A stretch of DNA of 64,000 bases from Desulfobacterales bacterium (GCA_016218685.1 JACRDD010000004.1:310001-374000), one strand, 5' to 3'. Counted from the stretch's first letter, positions 37,392-46,285 are shown. Program-made: numbers and translations. The notes: generated from the letters alone by a model not told the origin.

Positions 37392-37421
37392 GGGTTTCTT
37401 CCTTTCTTGCTCTGAATTATA

Positions 37422-38192
37422 CTACTCCCCCTTGAAAACCGGCGGCCGCTTTTGGGCGAAGGCCGTCATGCCCTCGATCATATCCTTGGTGCTGAAAAGT
37501 TCCACCAAAGCTTCCCTTTCCAACTTCAGATGCTGTTCGGGCGACATGCTCGGGCTCATGGTGGTGATCTTCAAGATGCGGCGCACCGACAGGGGCGGAC
37601 GCTCCGCCAGCTTTCTGGCAAGCTCCAGGGCCTGGCTCAGCACCGCATCGTCTTCGCAGACCTGATGGACCAGACCGATACGCAAGGCTTCCTCGGCCTC
37701 GATTTGCTGGCCCAGCAGCATCATCTCCAGGGCCTTGGCCCTTCCCACCAAGCGCGGCAGGCGCAGGGTGCCGCCATAGCCGGGAATGATTCCCAGGTTG
37801 GTTTCGGTCAGGCCCACCCGCGCGCTCTTTTTCAAGAAGCGGAAGTGGCAGGCCATGGCCATTTCCAGACCGCCGCCGAAGGCATGACCGTTCATGGCGG
37901 CGATCACCGGGATCGGCATGGCTTCGATCTTGTCGTTGAGGTCCTGGCCGCGTTTCAAAAAATCCAAGGGGCCCAGGTCACCGAAGCCGGAGGTAAGATC
38001 CGCGCCCGCGGAGAAGATTTTGTCGCCGCTGTTGGTCAGCACCAGCACCCGCACGTTTTTATCGGCGCTACAGGCATTGAGGATTTTGCGCAACCCTTCG
38101 AAAACGCCATGGCTCAATTGGTTGGCCTTGGGTTTGTTGATGGTCGCCAGGCCGATGCCTTCGGCCTGCTCGTATAATACTTCTTCGGCCAT
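37422..38192 (-). CDS. Enoyl-CoA hydratase/isomerase family protein
   Basis: This 256-residue protein has standard crotonase length. AAMNGHAFGGGLEMAMACH (about residues 94-112) and ETNLGIIPGYGGTLRLPRL (about 125-143) are the two oxyanion-hole and catalytic segments, with Glu at both expected places. It should hydrate trans-2-enoyl-CoA to 3-hydroxyacyl-CoA. Start 38192 is preferred over the open frame 51 nt upstream because AGAAAGGAAA precedes it. It lies 19 bp after the 3-hydroxyacyl-CoA dehydrogenase gene. Confidence 0.88.
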   Translation of the reverse strand: MAEEVLYEQAEGIGLATINKPKANQLSHGVFEGLRKILNACSADKNVRVLVLTNSGDKIFSAGADLTSGFGDLGPLDFLKRGQDLNDKIEAMPIPVIAAMNGHAFGGGLEMAMACHFRFLKKSARVGLTETNLGIIPGYGGTLRLPRLVGRAKALEMMLLGQQIEAEEALRIGLVHQVCEDDAVLSQALELARKLAERPPLSVRRILKITTMSPSMSPEQHLKLEREALVELFSTKDMIEGMTAFAQKRPPVFKGE

Positions 38193-38211
38193 GATGGGGT
38201 TTTCCTTTCTG

Positions 38212-39381
38212 CTAGTTCGTGGAGAATTTTTTGAAGGAGCCATCCACCAACTCCGGTTCGGGCGTGAAGATATCCAGCTTGAAGCGCTTTTGCAGTTGGG
38301 TCAATGGTTCGGTCATCTGGGCGGGGGTCATGCCCGCGCACAGAGCAAACGGTCCGGCAAAGGCGCGCATGCCGTGTACCACCGCCTGGTCGATCTCCTG
38401 GGTGGATCGGGCGATGCCTTCCTTGAAGACTTTGATGGCTTCGTTGAGCTGGATGGCCAAAAACTCCTTGGGCGAAATGTCCGTGGACGGTTTGGAGCTA
38501 TCGATCATGGCTTTCTCGCCATTCCATTTGTAGATGCCCTGTCCGCTCTTCATCCCCAGGCGGCCGCTGGCCATCAGCTCATGCAGGACCTTGCCGGGCT
38601 TATAGTCGGGCGACAATTTTTCGGCGTAGTACTCCAGGGTGTGACAGAAGACATCGATGCCCACAAAGTCAGCCAGCTCGAAGGGACCCATGGGAATGCC
38701 CATGCGTTTCATGGTGGTGTCGATTTCGTCGGGCCGGATCTTGCCTTCGTCCAGAATGGCATTCATCAGGGCCTGGTTGGGGGCGTTGATGCGGTTGACG
38801 ATGAAGCCCGGCGCATCCTTCAAAACCGAAACCGGCACCTTTTTGATTTTTTGCACCACGGCTGTCATCACATCCATGCACTGGTTTTCGGTATGTTCGC
38901 CCCGGATGATCTCCACCAGTTTCATTTTGGTGACCGGGTTGAAGAAATGCAGCCCGACGAAACGTCCGGGCAGCGCCACGGCGCCGGCAATGTCGGTGAT
39001 GCTCATAGTGGAGGTGTTGGTGGCCAGGATTGCATCCTCGGGAGCCATGGCCGATACTTCCCTGAAGATCTTGCGTTTCAGGTCGAGCAGCTCCGGCACG
39101 GCCTCGATGACCAGTTGGGCATCGCCCACGGCCGCGCGGGTATCGAGCGTGGTTCGGATGCGTTTGGTGAGAATGGCCTCTTTTTCTTCGGGCGTGATAC
39201 TCTTCTTTGAGACCAGAAAATCGAGGCTGGCACCGATTTTCAAAATGGCATTGTCCAGGAACTCCTGTTTTACGTCCCGGATAATGGTGTCATAGCCGGC
39301 CTGGGCGAAGACTTGGGCAATGCCATGTCCCATGGCCCCGGCGCCGAGAATTGCTACATTACGAATTTTATCGATCTGCAT
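38212..39381 (-). CDS. 3-hydroxyacyl-CoA dehydrogenase
   Basis: This 389-residue protein has an N-terminal NAD-binding motif GAGAMGHGIAQVFAQAGY (residues 12-29). The catalytic His segment GLHFFNPVTKMKLVEII (about 143-159) and the dimerisation-domain segment APGFIVNRI (about 193) follow. A second C-terminal domain copy after about residue 290 makes it longer than the usual 280-residue form. It oxidises 3-hydroxyacyl-CoA to 3-ketoacyl-CoA. The gene follows the acyl-CoA dehydrogenases in the operon behind a TetR-type operator. AGGAGG lies before the ATG. Confidence 0.9.
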   Translation of the reverse strand: MQIDKIRNVAILGAGAMGHGIAQVFAQAGYDTIIRDVKQEFLDNAILKIGASLDFLVSKKSITPEEKEAILTKRIRTTLDTRAAVGDAQLVIEAVPELLDLKRKIFREVSAMAPEDAILATNTSTMSITDIAGAVALPGRFVGLHFFNPVTKMKLVEIIRGEHTENQCMDVMTAVVQKIKKVPVSVLKDAPGFIVNRINAPNQALMNAILDEGKIRPDEIDTTMKRMGIPMGPFELADFVGIDVFCHTLEYYAEKLSPDYKPGKVLHELMASGRLGMKSGQGIYKWNGEKAMIDSSKPSTDISPKEFLAIQLNEAIKVFKEGIARSTQEIDQAVVHGMRAFAGPFALCAGMTPAQMTEPLTQLQKRFKLDIFTPEPELVDGSFKKFSTN

Positions 39382-39483
39382 TGTACCTCCTTTATCAATC
39401 CCTTGACTGCGTATTCTATACCTTGCCGATGGAAAGAACTTATCGCTTTCGGCCCGACTGTCGCGAGCCGGGCTTTGCTGTCT

Positions 39484-40692
39484 TTACCTCAACTCGCTGC
39501 TGTTCAGCTTCAGCACATTACGGGCCACGATCAAATGCTGGATCTGACCGGTACCTTCGAAAATATCCATGATCTTGCTGTCCCGCATCCACTTTTCGGC
39601 CAGGTACTTGCGCGAATAGCCCACCGGGCCGCAGATGTCGCAGACTTCCTGGGTAATCAGTGTCGCCATGCGTCCTGCTTTGGCCTTGGACATGGAAGCC
39701 TCCAGGTTATTTGACAACTGATTATCGGCCATCCATGCCGCGCGCCAGGTCAAAAGGCGCATGGCTTCCAATTCAGCCTCCATGCGGTAGTAAGCTTTTT
39801 CCACGCTGTCCAGATTGTGGACGTTTTTCTTGTAATCCAGTTTGGCCCCAGTTTTTTCCAACTGCTCCTTCAAGAAGTCGATGGCCGCGGAGGCGATGCC
39901 GTTGGCCATGGCGGCCACCAGTGGTCTGGTATTGTCGAAGGTCTTCATGACGCCCTTGAAGCCTTCGGTGCCCTGTTTGACTTCCGCGCTGCCGAGGATG
40001 TTGTTCTTGGGGATGCGGCAATTGTTGAGCAGGAAGGTGCCGGTGTCCGAGGCCCTGATGCCCAGCTTATGCTCCAGTTTTTCGAGCTTGAAACCCGGCG
40101 TGCCTTTTTCCACCAGAAAGGACTTCACGCCGGCCTTGCCGGCGGCCTTGTCCACCGTGGCCCACACCACGACGGCATCGGAACGCTCGGCGCAGGTAAC
40201 GAAGATCTTTTCGCCGTTGAGTACCCACTCGTCGCCTTCCAGCACGGCCGTGGTGGAGATCGAACCGGAATCGGAACCGGATTGGGGCTCGGTTATGGCC
40301 ATGGCGATCCATTTTTTGCCGAAGCGCTCGATTTGCTCATCGGTACCGACAGCCAGCAGGGCCGCATTGCCCAGACCTGCGTTGGGCAGGGAAAGCAGCA
40401 GGGCGGCGTCGCCCCAGCACAATGCTTCGGTGGAGAAGATGAGTCCCAGGTTGGCTCCCAGTTTGGCGCCGCCGTCCTCGCCGGCCGGTTTTTTGGGAGC
40501 CGCGGTTTTGGCGGGGTCCTTCTTTTTCGGCTTGTTCATGATCGGCAGGTTGCGGAAAAAATCGAGCTCCTTGGGATACTCGTGTTCGGCTTCGTCATAT
40601 TTTCTGGATATCGGTCGAAACATCGAGCGGGCCAGGTTTTTCATGTTGTTTTGCATCGTTTCAACTTTTTCGGGCATATTTAAATCGATCAT
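39484..40692 (-). CDS. Acyl-CoA dehydrogenase
   Basis: This 402-residue protein shows AITEPQSGSDSGS (FAD loop, about residue 133), LNGEKIFVT (about 157), GPVGYSRKYLAEKWMRD and the catalytic IFEGTGQIQHLIVAR motif at the C-terminus. An insert rich in Lys, Pro and Ala (about residues 52-75) interrupts the N-terminal helical domain, which is unusual. It is the second gene of the leftward operon, 65 bp after another acyl-CoA dehydrogenase. The pair may form a hetero-oligomer. Its chain-length preference cannot be told. Confidence 0.88.
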   Translation of the reverse strand: MIDLNMPEKVETMQNNMKNLARSMFRPISRKYDEAEHEYPKELDFFRNLPIMNKPKKKDPAKTAAPKKPAGEDGGAKLGANLGLIFSTEALCWGDAALLLSLPNAGLGNAALLAVGTDEQIERFGKKWIAMAITEPQSGSDSGSISTTAVLEGDEWVLNGEKIFVTCAERSDAVVVWATVDKAAGKAGVKSFLVEKGTPGFKLEKLEHKLGIRASDTGTFLLNNCRIPKNNILGSAEVKQGTEGFKGVMKTFDNTRPLVAAMANGIASAAIDFLKEQLEKTGAKLDYKKNVHNLDSVEKAYYRMEAELEAMRLLTWRAAWMADNQLSNNLEASMSKAKAGRMATLITQEVCDICGPVGYSRKYLAEKWMRDSKIMDIFEGTGQIQHLIVARNVLKLNSSELR

Positions 40693-40757
40693 ATCGATCT
40701 CCTTATCTGCATGCGGTTGCTCGGGTACACGCGTTTGTCATCTATTAGAGAAGGCAA

Positions 40758-41852
40758 TTAGACGATGGCCATGGCTTCCAGTATCGAGATGCCGCGGCTG
40801 TTGCGATAGTAGCGTTCCACCGGGTAATCCCGGACATAGCCGTGGCCGCCCAGCACCTGGACGCCGTAATCGCAAATCTTCATCGCCTTTTCTCCGGCGT
40901 AGAGCTTGGCCAGATAGGATTCGCGGCCGGCGTCCAAGCCCGCCGCCAATCGTGAGGCCGCCTTCCAGGTCAAGAGACGAATGGCGTCGACTTCATAGGC
41001 CATCTCGGCGATCATAAACGCCACGCTCTGGCGATGGGCGATGGGCTCGCCGAACTGAACGCGTTCTTTGGCGTATTTGCGGACGAATTCGAAGGAGGCG
41101 CGGCATACGCCGGTGGCCATCGCGCAAAGGCCGATGCGGGTGCGCTGCAAGATCCGGTCATAATCGCAGCCGTTTTCTTCGCCCAGACGATCGTCGTCCG
41201 CCACCTGGCAGTCGGTCAGCTTCACTTCGGAGGATTCCAGGCTGTAAAGCCCCAGATTCTTTTCACGTTCGCCGATGTGCATGCCGGGGTTGCCGCTTTC
41301 GACGATAAAGAGCTGGCTTTTGCCTTCCAGGGATGCGGCGACCATGATGTGCTCGGCCTTGCGCGCCAGGGGCACGAAACACTTCTCGCCATTGAGCACA
41401 TAGCCGCCATTATTGCGCGTCGCGGTGGTTTTAAGGTCCACGGCATCGAAGCGGAAATGGGGCTCGTTAACGGCCAAGGTGCAGGGCTTGTACTTCTCGC
41501 CGCAGTACATGGGCAGGTACTTCTTTTGTTGTTCCGGCGTACCGAACTGCAGCAGCGGCTGAATGAAAAGGGAGGGCAGGGTGGCGGCGACAGCCACCGC
41601 CATGTCCCCGCAAGCCAGCTCCTCGAGAATGAGCGCTGTGTCCACCGGAGATCCACCGGGCCCCATGCCACCGAATTCCTCGGGCACACCAGCGGTGGAG
41701 ACGCCCATTTCCCAAATGGATTGAAGCGTTTCCGGTTGGATTTCACCGGTCTCATCCATTTCATGGGCATTGTCAACCACCAGATCCTTCACCAGTTTGG
41801 CGATTTCGTTTTTGATCATCTTTTGTTCTTTGGAAATGGAGAAGTCGAGCAT
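40758..41852 (-). CDS. Acyl-CoA dehydrogenase ending just after the catalytic Glu position
   Basis: The 364-residue protein has the FAD/substrate segments ALAVNEPHFRFD (altered from the usual TEP-AGSD loop), LNGEKCFVPLA and VLGGHGYVRDYPVERYYRN. The chain stops at SILEAMAIV, where other family members continue with YEGT-QIQ and a further helix, so the C-terminus is shortened. The start at 41852 has a strong AGGAGG site; the frame is open 45 nt upstream. It is the first gene of the operon behind operator site 2. It may need the next dehydrogenase as partner, as in two-subunit systems of steroid-degrading bacteria; this is inference. Confidence 0.83.
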   Translation of the reverse strand: MLDFSISKEQKMIKNEIAKLVKDLVVDNAHEMDETGEIQPETLQSIWEMGVSTAGVPEEFGGMGPGGSPVDTALILEELACGDMAVAVAATLPSLFIQPLLQFGTPEQQKKYLPMYCGEKYKPCTLAVNEPHFRFDAVDLKTTATRNNGGYVLNGEKCFVPLARKAEHIMVAASLEGKSQLFIVESGNPGMHIGEREKNLGLYSLESSEVKLTDCQVADDDRLGEENGCDYDRILQRTRIGLCAMATGVCRASFEFVRKYAKERVQFGEPIAHRQSVAFMIAEMAYEVDAIRLLTWKAASRLAAGLDAGRESYLAKLYAGEKAMKICDYGVQVLGGHGYVRDYPVERYYRNSRGISILEAMAIV

Positions 41853-41911
41853 AGATCCTCCTGTCTGAACCTGAATTGAAAACAGTGTGAGTTGCAAGAA
41901 TATGGAATTAG

Positions 41912-41952
41912 ACTGACGTGTCAGTTCTAAGATGGATTGCAGAGTTTGTCAA
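41912..41952 (-). promoter_or_regulatory. Leftward promoter with TetR-type operator (site 2)
   Basis: On the minus strand TTGACA (41952-41947) and TAGAAC (41929-41924) are 17 bp apart. The palindrome ACTGACGTGTCAGTT (41912-41926) overlaps the -10. It drives the beta-oxidation operon starting at 41852. Spacing and placement match sites 1 and 3. Confidence 0.72.
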
Positions 41953-42073
41953 CCCAAATTTTAGGGATAGAAAAAACCCTTGCCGCAAATTAGTAAAAAA
42001 CCTATTTCTTATGGTCTGTTAGCATCGCTGGCATCTAAAATTATCCGGAACTCGGGGAGACCATTTATTTCCC

Positions 42074-42116
42074 TTGACAGGAAGAAGAGGCTGAATTAAA
42101 TACTGACATGTCAGTT
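42074..42116 (+). promoter_or_regulatory. Rightward promoter with TetR-type operator (site 3)
   Basis: TTGACA (42074-42079) and TAAATA (42097-42102) are 17 bp apart. The perfect palindrome ACTGACATGTCAGTT (42102-42116) starts at the last base of the -10. It drives the SCP2 gene at 42153. The TetR gene lies just beyond that gene. Confidence 0.75.
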
Positions 42117-42152
42117 CAAAATCATATCTTTTCTTGTTGAGAGGAGGAAATC

Positions 42153-42716
42153 ATGAGCGCAATTAAAGCAGATACCAGTATCAGTGAACTTTTGACCGTA
42201 GTGTTGCCGCGGCAGACCAAGGAATCCATCAAGAGCCGTGGCGCAGAGGGGGAACTTCAAGGCACCGAGATCACCATGACCCTGGAAGTCTCAGGCAAAA
42301 ACTTCAGTTACAAACTGACCAACGGCACCCAGATTGAAGTCATCGACGACAAAATCGACAACGCCATGGTCACGATCAGCGTTTCGGAAGAAGATCTGGC
42401 AAAGATGATCCAGAAAAATGAGTTGGACATTATTCTAATGGTGATGACCGAGTTGAACAAGACCAAGTATGAAACCGTTCGTCGGCTCAGTGGCGCCTTC
42501 AAGGCCGAGTTGAGCAACGACGATGGATCGAAATACAATATCGAGGTAACGTTCAACGGCGCCAAGGCGCCCACGGCCATTTTCCGGATGAAGACATCCG
42601 ACTCCGCGCTGATGATGCGCAAAGTGGAGAACCCGGTCAATTTGTTCATGGCCGGTGCCATGCAAATCGAAGGCGACATGCAATTTTCGATGGCGACCCA
42701 GCCGCTCTTTGTTTAA
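42153..42716 (+). CDS. SCP2 sterol-binding-domain-like protein
   Basis: The 187-residue protein lacks signal peptide and membrane spans. Its C-terminal part ends with FMAGAMQIEGDMQFSMATQP, which matches the ligand-tunnel end of the SCP2 family (G-LKI-GN---A). Such domains carry acyl-CoA, sterols or other lipids in the cytoplasm. The gene stands alone behind operator site 3 with AGAGGAGG before the ATG. It is the first of three or four SCP2-like genes in 10 kb. The family assignment is from pattern only. Confidence 0.68.
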   Translation: MSAIKADTSISELLTVVLPRQTKESIKSRGAEGELQGTEITMTLEVSGKNFSYKLTNGTQIEVIDDKIDNAMVTISVSEEDLAKMIQKNELDIILMVMTELNKTKYETVRRLSGAFKAELSNDDGSKYNIEVTFNGAKAPTAIFRMKTSDSALMMRKVENPVNLFMAGAMQIEGDMQFSMATQPLFV

Positions 42717-42754
42717 CGGGCGTTCTTGCAATTAGCCTCAAGTCTTGCGGTTAG

Positions 42755-42895
42755 CGCGCGGCTTTCGAAAAATGCCGCATTGGATGCGTGCCCATATGTG
42801 GGTATTCGAGAAAGCCGCGCGGTTCCGCAGGGCAGGTTCATCAAAAGCCGAACCAAGGTCGCGGGAGTGGGGAGCCCAAAGTGCCAAGGGCTCCC
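42755..42895. terminator. Structured spacer between convergent SCP2 and TetR genes
   Basis: A 12-bp perfect stem (CGCGCGGCTTTC at 42755-42766, GAAAGCCGCGCG at 42810-42821) encloses a smaller CCCA/TGGG hairpin. A second 8-bp hairpin, GGGAGCCC/GGGCTCCC, spans 42870-42895. As the genes converge, this is probably a two-way terminator. There is no long T run. Confidence 0.5.
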
Positions 42896-42935
42896 TTGCG
42901 ATCGGGGCCCGCCCGGCTGATGGCCGTGAGGAGTT

Positions 42936-43559
42936 CTAGTTTTTGTCTCTCGGTAGAAAGATCCCGTGGGTAAAGACGGTGACGAAGTCATCGGCTATCT
43001 TTTCTATTTCTTTGGCATTGTAGCCTTTGGCTTTTCTCTTGTTCACAAAGTAGTGATGCGCGGTGCGCAGCAAGGCACCGGTCAGAATGGCGGCGGTGGT
43101 ATCGACGTTGATGGTGTCGGGCACGTTATGCTCTTGCTGGCCGAAGCGAAGATCATCGGCGATCATGTCCATGATTTTTTGTTCGAAGTGATTGATGGTC
43201 TGGGAGACTTTCTCCGGAAGACCGAGCCCGAGACGCAAGGCGATATTGCACAGATCCGAGTCTTTGCTGAGAAAAATCAGCGTTTGCAGAATGCGGTGTC
43301 GAAGATAACCTTTGGGGCTGATGGTGGCCAGATCGATTTTGGCCAGCTCGAAGGAGATCATATCCCGCCACTTGTCGAAAAAAGTATCGACGATCGTGAT
43401 GAAGATATCGTCTTTGTTGGTGAAGTACTGGTAAACCGTACCGCGGGCGATCTGGGCCTCTTTAATAATATCCGAAATATGGGTTTGGTAGTAGCCCTGC
43501 GTGGAGAAAAGCCGCGTGGCGCATTTCAGAATTGCTTCTTTTCTTTCATCAGCTTTCAT
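42936..43559 (-). CDS. TetR/AcrR-family transcriptional regulator
   Basis: This 207-residue regulator has an N-terminal helix-turn-helix (residues about 7-50: ILKCATRLFSTQGYYQTHIS, then ARGTVYQYFTNKDDIF), the classic TetR form. The C-terminal helical ligand domain is not assignable. It lies between SCP2 genes, 220 bp from the first and convergent with it. It is the obvious candidate for binding the three ACTGAC palindromes at 246, 41912 and 42102. No copy of the palindrome is seen before its own start, so strict autoregulation is not indicated. The likely inducer is an acyl-CoA or the degraded substrate; inferred. Confidence 0.88.
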   Translation of the reverse strand: MKADERKEAILKCATRLFSTQGYYQTHISDIIKEAQIARGTVYQYFTNKDDIFITIVDTFFDKWRDMISFELAKIDLATISPKGYLRHRILQTLIFLSKDSDLCNIALRLGLGLPEKVSQTINHFEQKIMDMIADDLRFGQQEHNVPDTINVDTTAAILTGALLRTAHHYFVNKRKAKGYNAKEIEKIADDFVTVFTHGIFLPRDKN

Positions 43560-43893
43560 AGCCGCTTCAAATCCTGTTCAAGTTTTGGGTTTAAGGCCCC
43601 GTTCTCTGGCGTGCGGGAACTTGCAGCGCCCGACCAGGGGGGGGCATGGTCGCCATAGGTTCGGAACTATTGCCTAAGGAACGTTGCGTTTTTCTTTTAT
43701 GAACCGAGCGCATGCCTTTGTCAAGTGATTGAGCCCGTATAGAGGCCCGTTGGCCGCGACGGAGGCGTTCAGCAAAAGATTCAGGCGCTTTCGCAGTCCA
43801 ACATCGGCCTCTGGTGGGAGTTACCCGCTGGTCAATATCGAAAGGTTCGAGATTCGACATCTGAGAACCAGAAAAGCGAGAGGAGCGTTGAAA
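43560..43893. other. 334-bp gap between divergent TetR and SCP2-like genes
   Basis: This must hold both promoters. I see no clear palindrome of the ACTGAC type and no convincing small gene. An open frame from 43729 runs into the next gene but lacks conserved sequence before residue 56. Confidence 0.5.
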
Positions 43894-44463
43894 ATGGCTT
43901 ACACACATGGAACACCGGAATGGGAAGCAGCTTACGTTCAAAAAACGAAAGAGAGGATGGAAAGCCAGCCCAAACCCTATATCTACTTTATGCCCGAGTG
44001 GGTGGGCGCCTGGGAAAATTTTCTCAAGGCCGATCCCATTTACAAATCCGTTGCCCTGCCGGATTGGCAAGGCGCCGTTGTCCTGCATGTGCAGAAGAAC
44101 CCGGACTTTGGCGTGGATCAGGATATTTACGTCTATCTGGATCTGCATAAAAACGAGTGCCGCTCTATCCGTATCGTCCCTTCGGAATATGGGAAAAAGG
44201 GCGCCTATGTCATTACCGGCAGCATCGAGCGCTGGATGGCGGTGGGCAAAAAGCAGCTCGATGTGGTCAAGGGAATGATGCAGGGCAAGCTCAAACTGAA
44301 GGGAAACCTGCCGGCCATCGTGCGGGCGATCAAACCGGCCGTGCGCCTGGTGGAGGCAGCCGCGGAAGTGGGCGGTAGCATGCCCGATGAATGGAGCCCG
44401 GCACAGATCGAAACGGTCAGAAAGACAATTAAAGAATTGGCTGCCGAATTCAACATCGATTGA
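43894..44463 (+). CDS. SCP2-domain-like protein
   Basis: This 189-residue cytoplasmic protein has a C-terminal MQGKLKLKGNLPAIVRAIKP segment, which resembles the SCP2 ligand-domain end. Asp/Lys-rich beta strands precede it. Start 43894 has GAGAGGAG at the right distance and is where recognisable sequence starts. It is followed 90 bp later by an alcohol dehydrogenase, which suggests the carrier presents a hydrophobic alcohol or acyl substrate to that enzyme. The alcohol dehydrogenase/SCP2 alternation in this cluster supports this. Confidence 0.68.
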   Translation: MAYTHGTPEWEAAYVQKTKERMESQPKPYIYFMPEWVGAWENFLKADPIYKSVALPDWQGAVVLHVQKNPDFGVDQDIYVYLDLHKNECRSIRIVPSEYGKKGAYVITGSIERWMAVGKKQLDVVKGMMQGKLKLKGNLPAIVRAIKPAVRLVEAAAEVGGSMPDEWSPAQIETVRKTIKELAAEFNID

Positions 44464-44553
44464 TCCCCGGGTCGCACAGGTCCAAAGCGATTCGGTTCCG
44501 CGGAACCCCAACAGCGCCGATACCATCACAACGGCGCGCCAAAGAGGTGTTCA

Positions 44554-45717
44554 ATGGCATACGACAGGGAACTTGCCTTCATCTATCGCAATCCAACACG
44601 GTTGATCTATGGGGAAAACACGGTCAATGAGGTGGAACAGGAAGTAACGGGGCTGGGTTGCAGCCGAGCCTTCGTCGTGACCGACGAGGGGGTGGCGGCG
44701 GCCGGATTGGCCCAGCGCGTGGAAAAGGCGCTGGGCAAGCGGCACGTCGGCACCTTTGACCGCTGCATCCAGGATTCGAGCCTTCAGATTATCCGGGAGG
44801 CCTCGGACATCGCCCGAAGCAAAGGCGCCGATGTTTTGGTGAGCGTGGGCGGCGGCAGCGTTATCGACACGACCAAGGGCATGGCCATTGTTCTCAAAGA
44901 AGGCGGGAAGATAGAGGATTTTGCAGGCATGCAAAGCCTGACCAGGCCCCAGACGCCGCACATCGTCATTCCCACCACCGCCGGCACGGGCAGCGAAGTC
45001 ACCTACTTTGCCGTGATCAAAGACCAGGACCACAGCCGCAAATTGGAATTTTCCGAAGATCATATCATTCCCAACGTGGGCATTCTGGACCCGACGTTGA
45101 CGGTGGGGCTGCCGCCTATGCTGACGGCGACCACCGGCATGGACGCCTTCTGCCATGCCCTGGAATCCATTCATACCACGCAGAGTTCTCCCATGACGGA
45201 TGCCATGGCCATGCGGGCCATCGAAATGGTCATGGCGTACCTGCCCCAATGCGTGGAAAACGGTAAGGATCTTTTCGCCCGGGGCCAGCAATTACTGGCT
45301 TCCACCATGGCCGGCATCGCCTTTTGCAATGCCCAAGTGGCGCTGGTGCATGCCATGGCCCACACCCTGGGAGGCCTTTTCGGAGTGCCCCATGGGCTGG
45401 CCAACAGCATTTTGCTTCCCCACGTGGTTCGCTTCAATATGGACGTCTGTGGCGATCGGTACGTCCTGGTGGCCCGTGCCATGGGCTTGGACATGAAGGA
45501 GATCGACGCCGAGAACGCGGGGGTGGCCGTGGCCCATGCCATCAGCGCGTTTACGGCCAAACTGGGAATACCCCAGAAATTGAGCGAAGCGGGGGTGCCC
45601 GAAGATGGGCTGGTCAACGCGTCGGAAGTCACGTTGACCCAGGGGCCTATGGTGTTCAACCCCAAGTATGTGGGAGACCCCCAAGAGATTTTGGGCATTT
45701 ACAAAAACGCGTGGTGA
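44554..45717 (+). CDS. Iron-containing alcohol dehydrogenase
   Basis: This 387-residue group III alcohol dehydrogenase has GGGSVIDTTKG (NAD(P) phosphate loop, about residue 98), TTAGTGSEVTYFAVI (about 140) and the metal ligands Asp and His in MDAFCHALES (about 196-200). The remaining His ligands lie in HAMAHTLGG (about 265) and GVPHG (about 279). It interconverts an alcohol and an aldehyde. The two aldehyde:ferredoxin oxidoreductases downstream would take the aldehyde to the acid. It lies between two SCP2-like genes. Confidence 0.9.
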   Translation: MAYDRELAFIYRNPTRLIYGENTVNEVEQEVTGLGCSRAFVVTDEGVAAAGLAQRVEKALGKRHVGTFDRCIQDSSLQIIREASDIARSKGADVLVSVGGGSVIDTTKGMAIVLKEGGKIEDFAGMQSLTRPQTPHIVIPTTAGTGSEVTYFAVIKDQDHSRKLEFSEDHIIPNVGILDPTLTVGLPPMLTATTGMDAFCHALESIHTTQSSPMTDAMAMRAIEMVMAYLPQCVENGKDLFARGQQLLASTMAGIAFCNAQVALVHAMAHTLGGLFGVPHGLANSILLPHVVRFNMDVCGDRYVLVARAMGLDMKEIDAENAGVAVAHAISAFTAKLGIPQKLSEAGVPEDGLVNASEVTLTQGPMVFNPKYVGDPQEILGIYKNAW

Positions 45718-45800
45718 TCTCAATTCTATTGCGGCGCCGCTCTGCGCTCGAGCGTGCGAGGCGGCGCCAACGCATCAGTCGGGAGATATAAGGAGGCGCA

Positions 45801-46220
45801 ATGGCCCATATCGAATTGGCTCCGGGCATCGAGGATGGCGGCATGGCCACCATGATAGCGGACATCATCAAGGGTAACCTGGAAGAAAAACCCAAGCGGG
45901 AAAAGGACTTCAATGCGCTGAAGGGAAGCATTTACATGCAGGCCGAAGACGCCGAGGTCGATATGACGCTGATATTCAACAAAGGCAGCCTGGAGGTGCA
46001 CAACGGCATGGTGGGCAAGCCCAAAATCAGTATCGTCACCGACTCCGGCACTTTGCTGGACTTGGCCAATATCAGCGTCAAATTCGGGCTGCCCTATTAC
46101 TTCGACGCCACGGGCAGGGATGTGATCGCGAAACTGGTGACCGGAAAGTTGAAAATCAAAGGACTGATGAGCCACCCCATTAAGCTGACGCGCTTCACCA
46201 AACTTATGTCCGTTAAATAG
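45801..46220 (+). CDS. SCP2 sterol-binding-domain protein
   Basis: The protein has 139 residues, close to a single SCP2 domain. VTGKLKIKGLMSHPIKLTRF near the C-terminus is the clearest SCP2 signature in the window. The hydrophobic DMTLIFNKGSLEVHNG stretch and the DLANISVKFG segment fit the lipid-binding core. No signal peptide is seen. AAGGAGG precedes the ATG. It lies between an alcohol dehydrogenase gene and an aldehyde oxidoreductase gene and probably ferries the hydrophobic intermediate between them. Confidence 0.78.
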   Translation: MAHIELAPGIEDGGMATMIADIIKGNLEEKPKREKDFNALKGSIYMQAEDAEVDMTLIFNKGSLEVHNGMVGKPKISIVTDSGTLLDLANISVKFGLPYYFDATGRDVIAKLVTGKLKIKGLMSHPIKLTRFTKLMSVK

Positions 46221-46285
46221 GGCAAGCGGCGCAAGCTTTAACTGCGAGGAAGTGGGGGGAGAATCCGGGAAAGATGGGGTGAAAA

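Noticed and set aside
43560-43893. Search for a fourth TetR operator before the TetR gene
   Set aside because: No ACTGAC-type palindrome found in the gap; weak inverted repeats there do not match.
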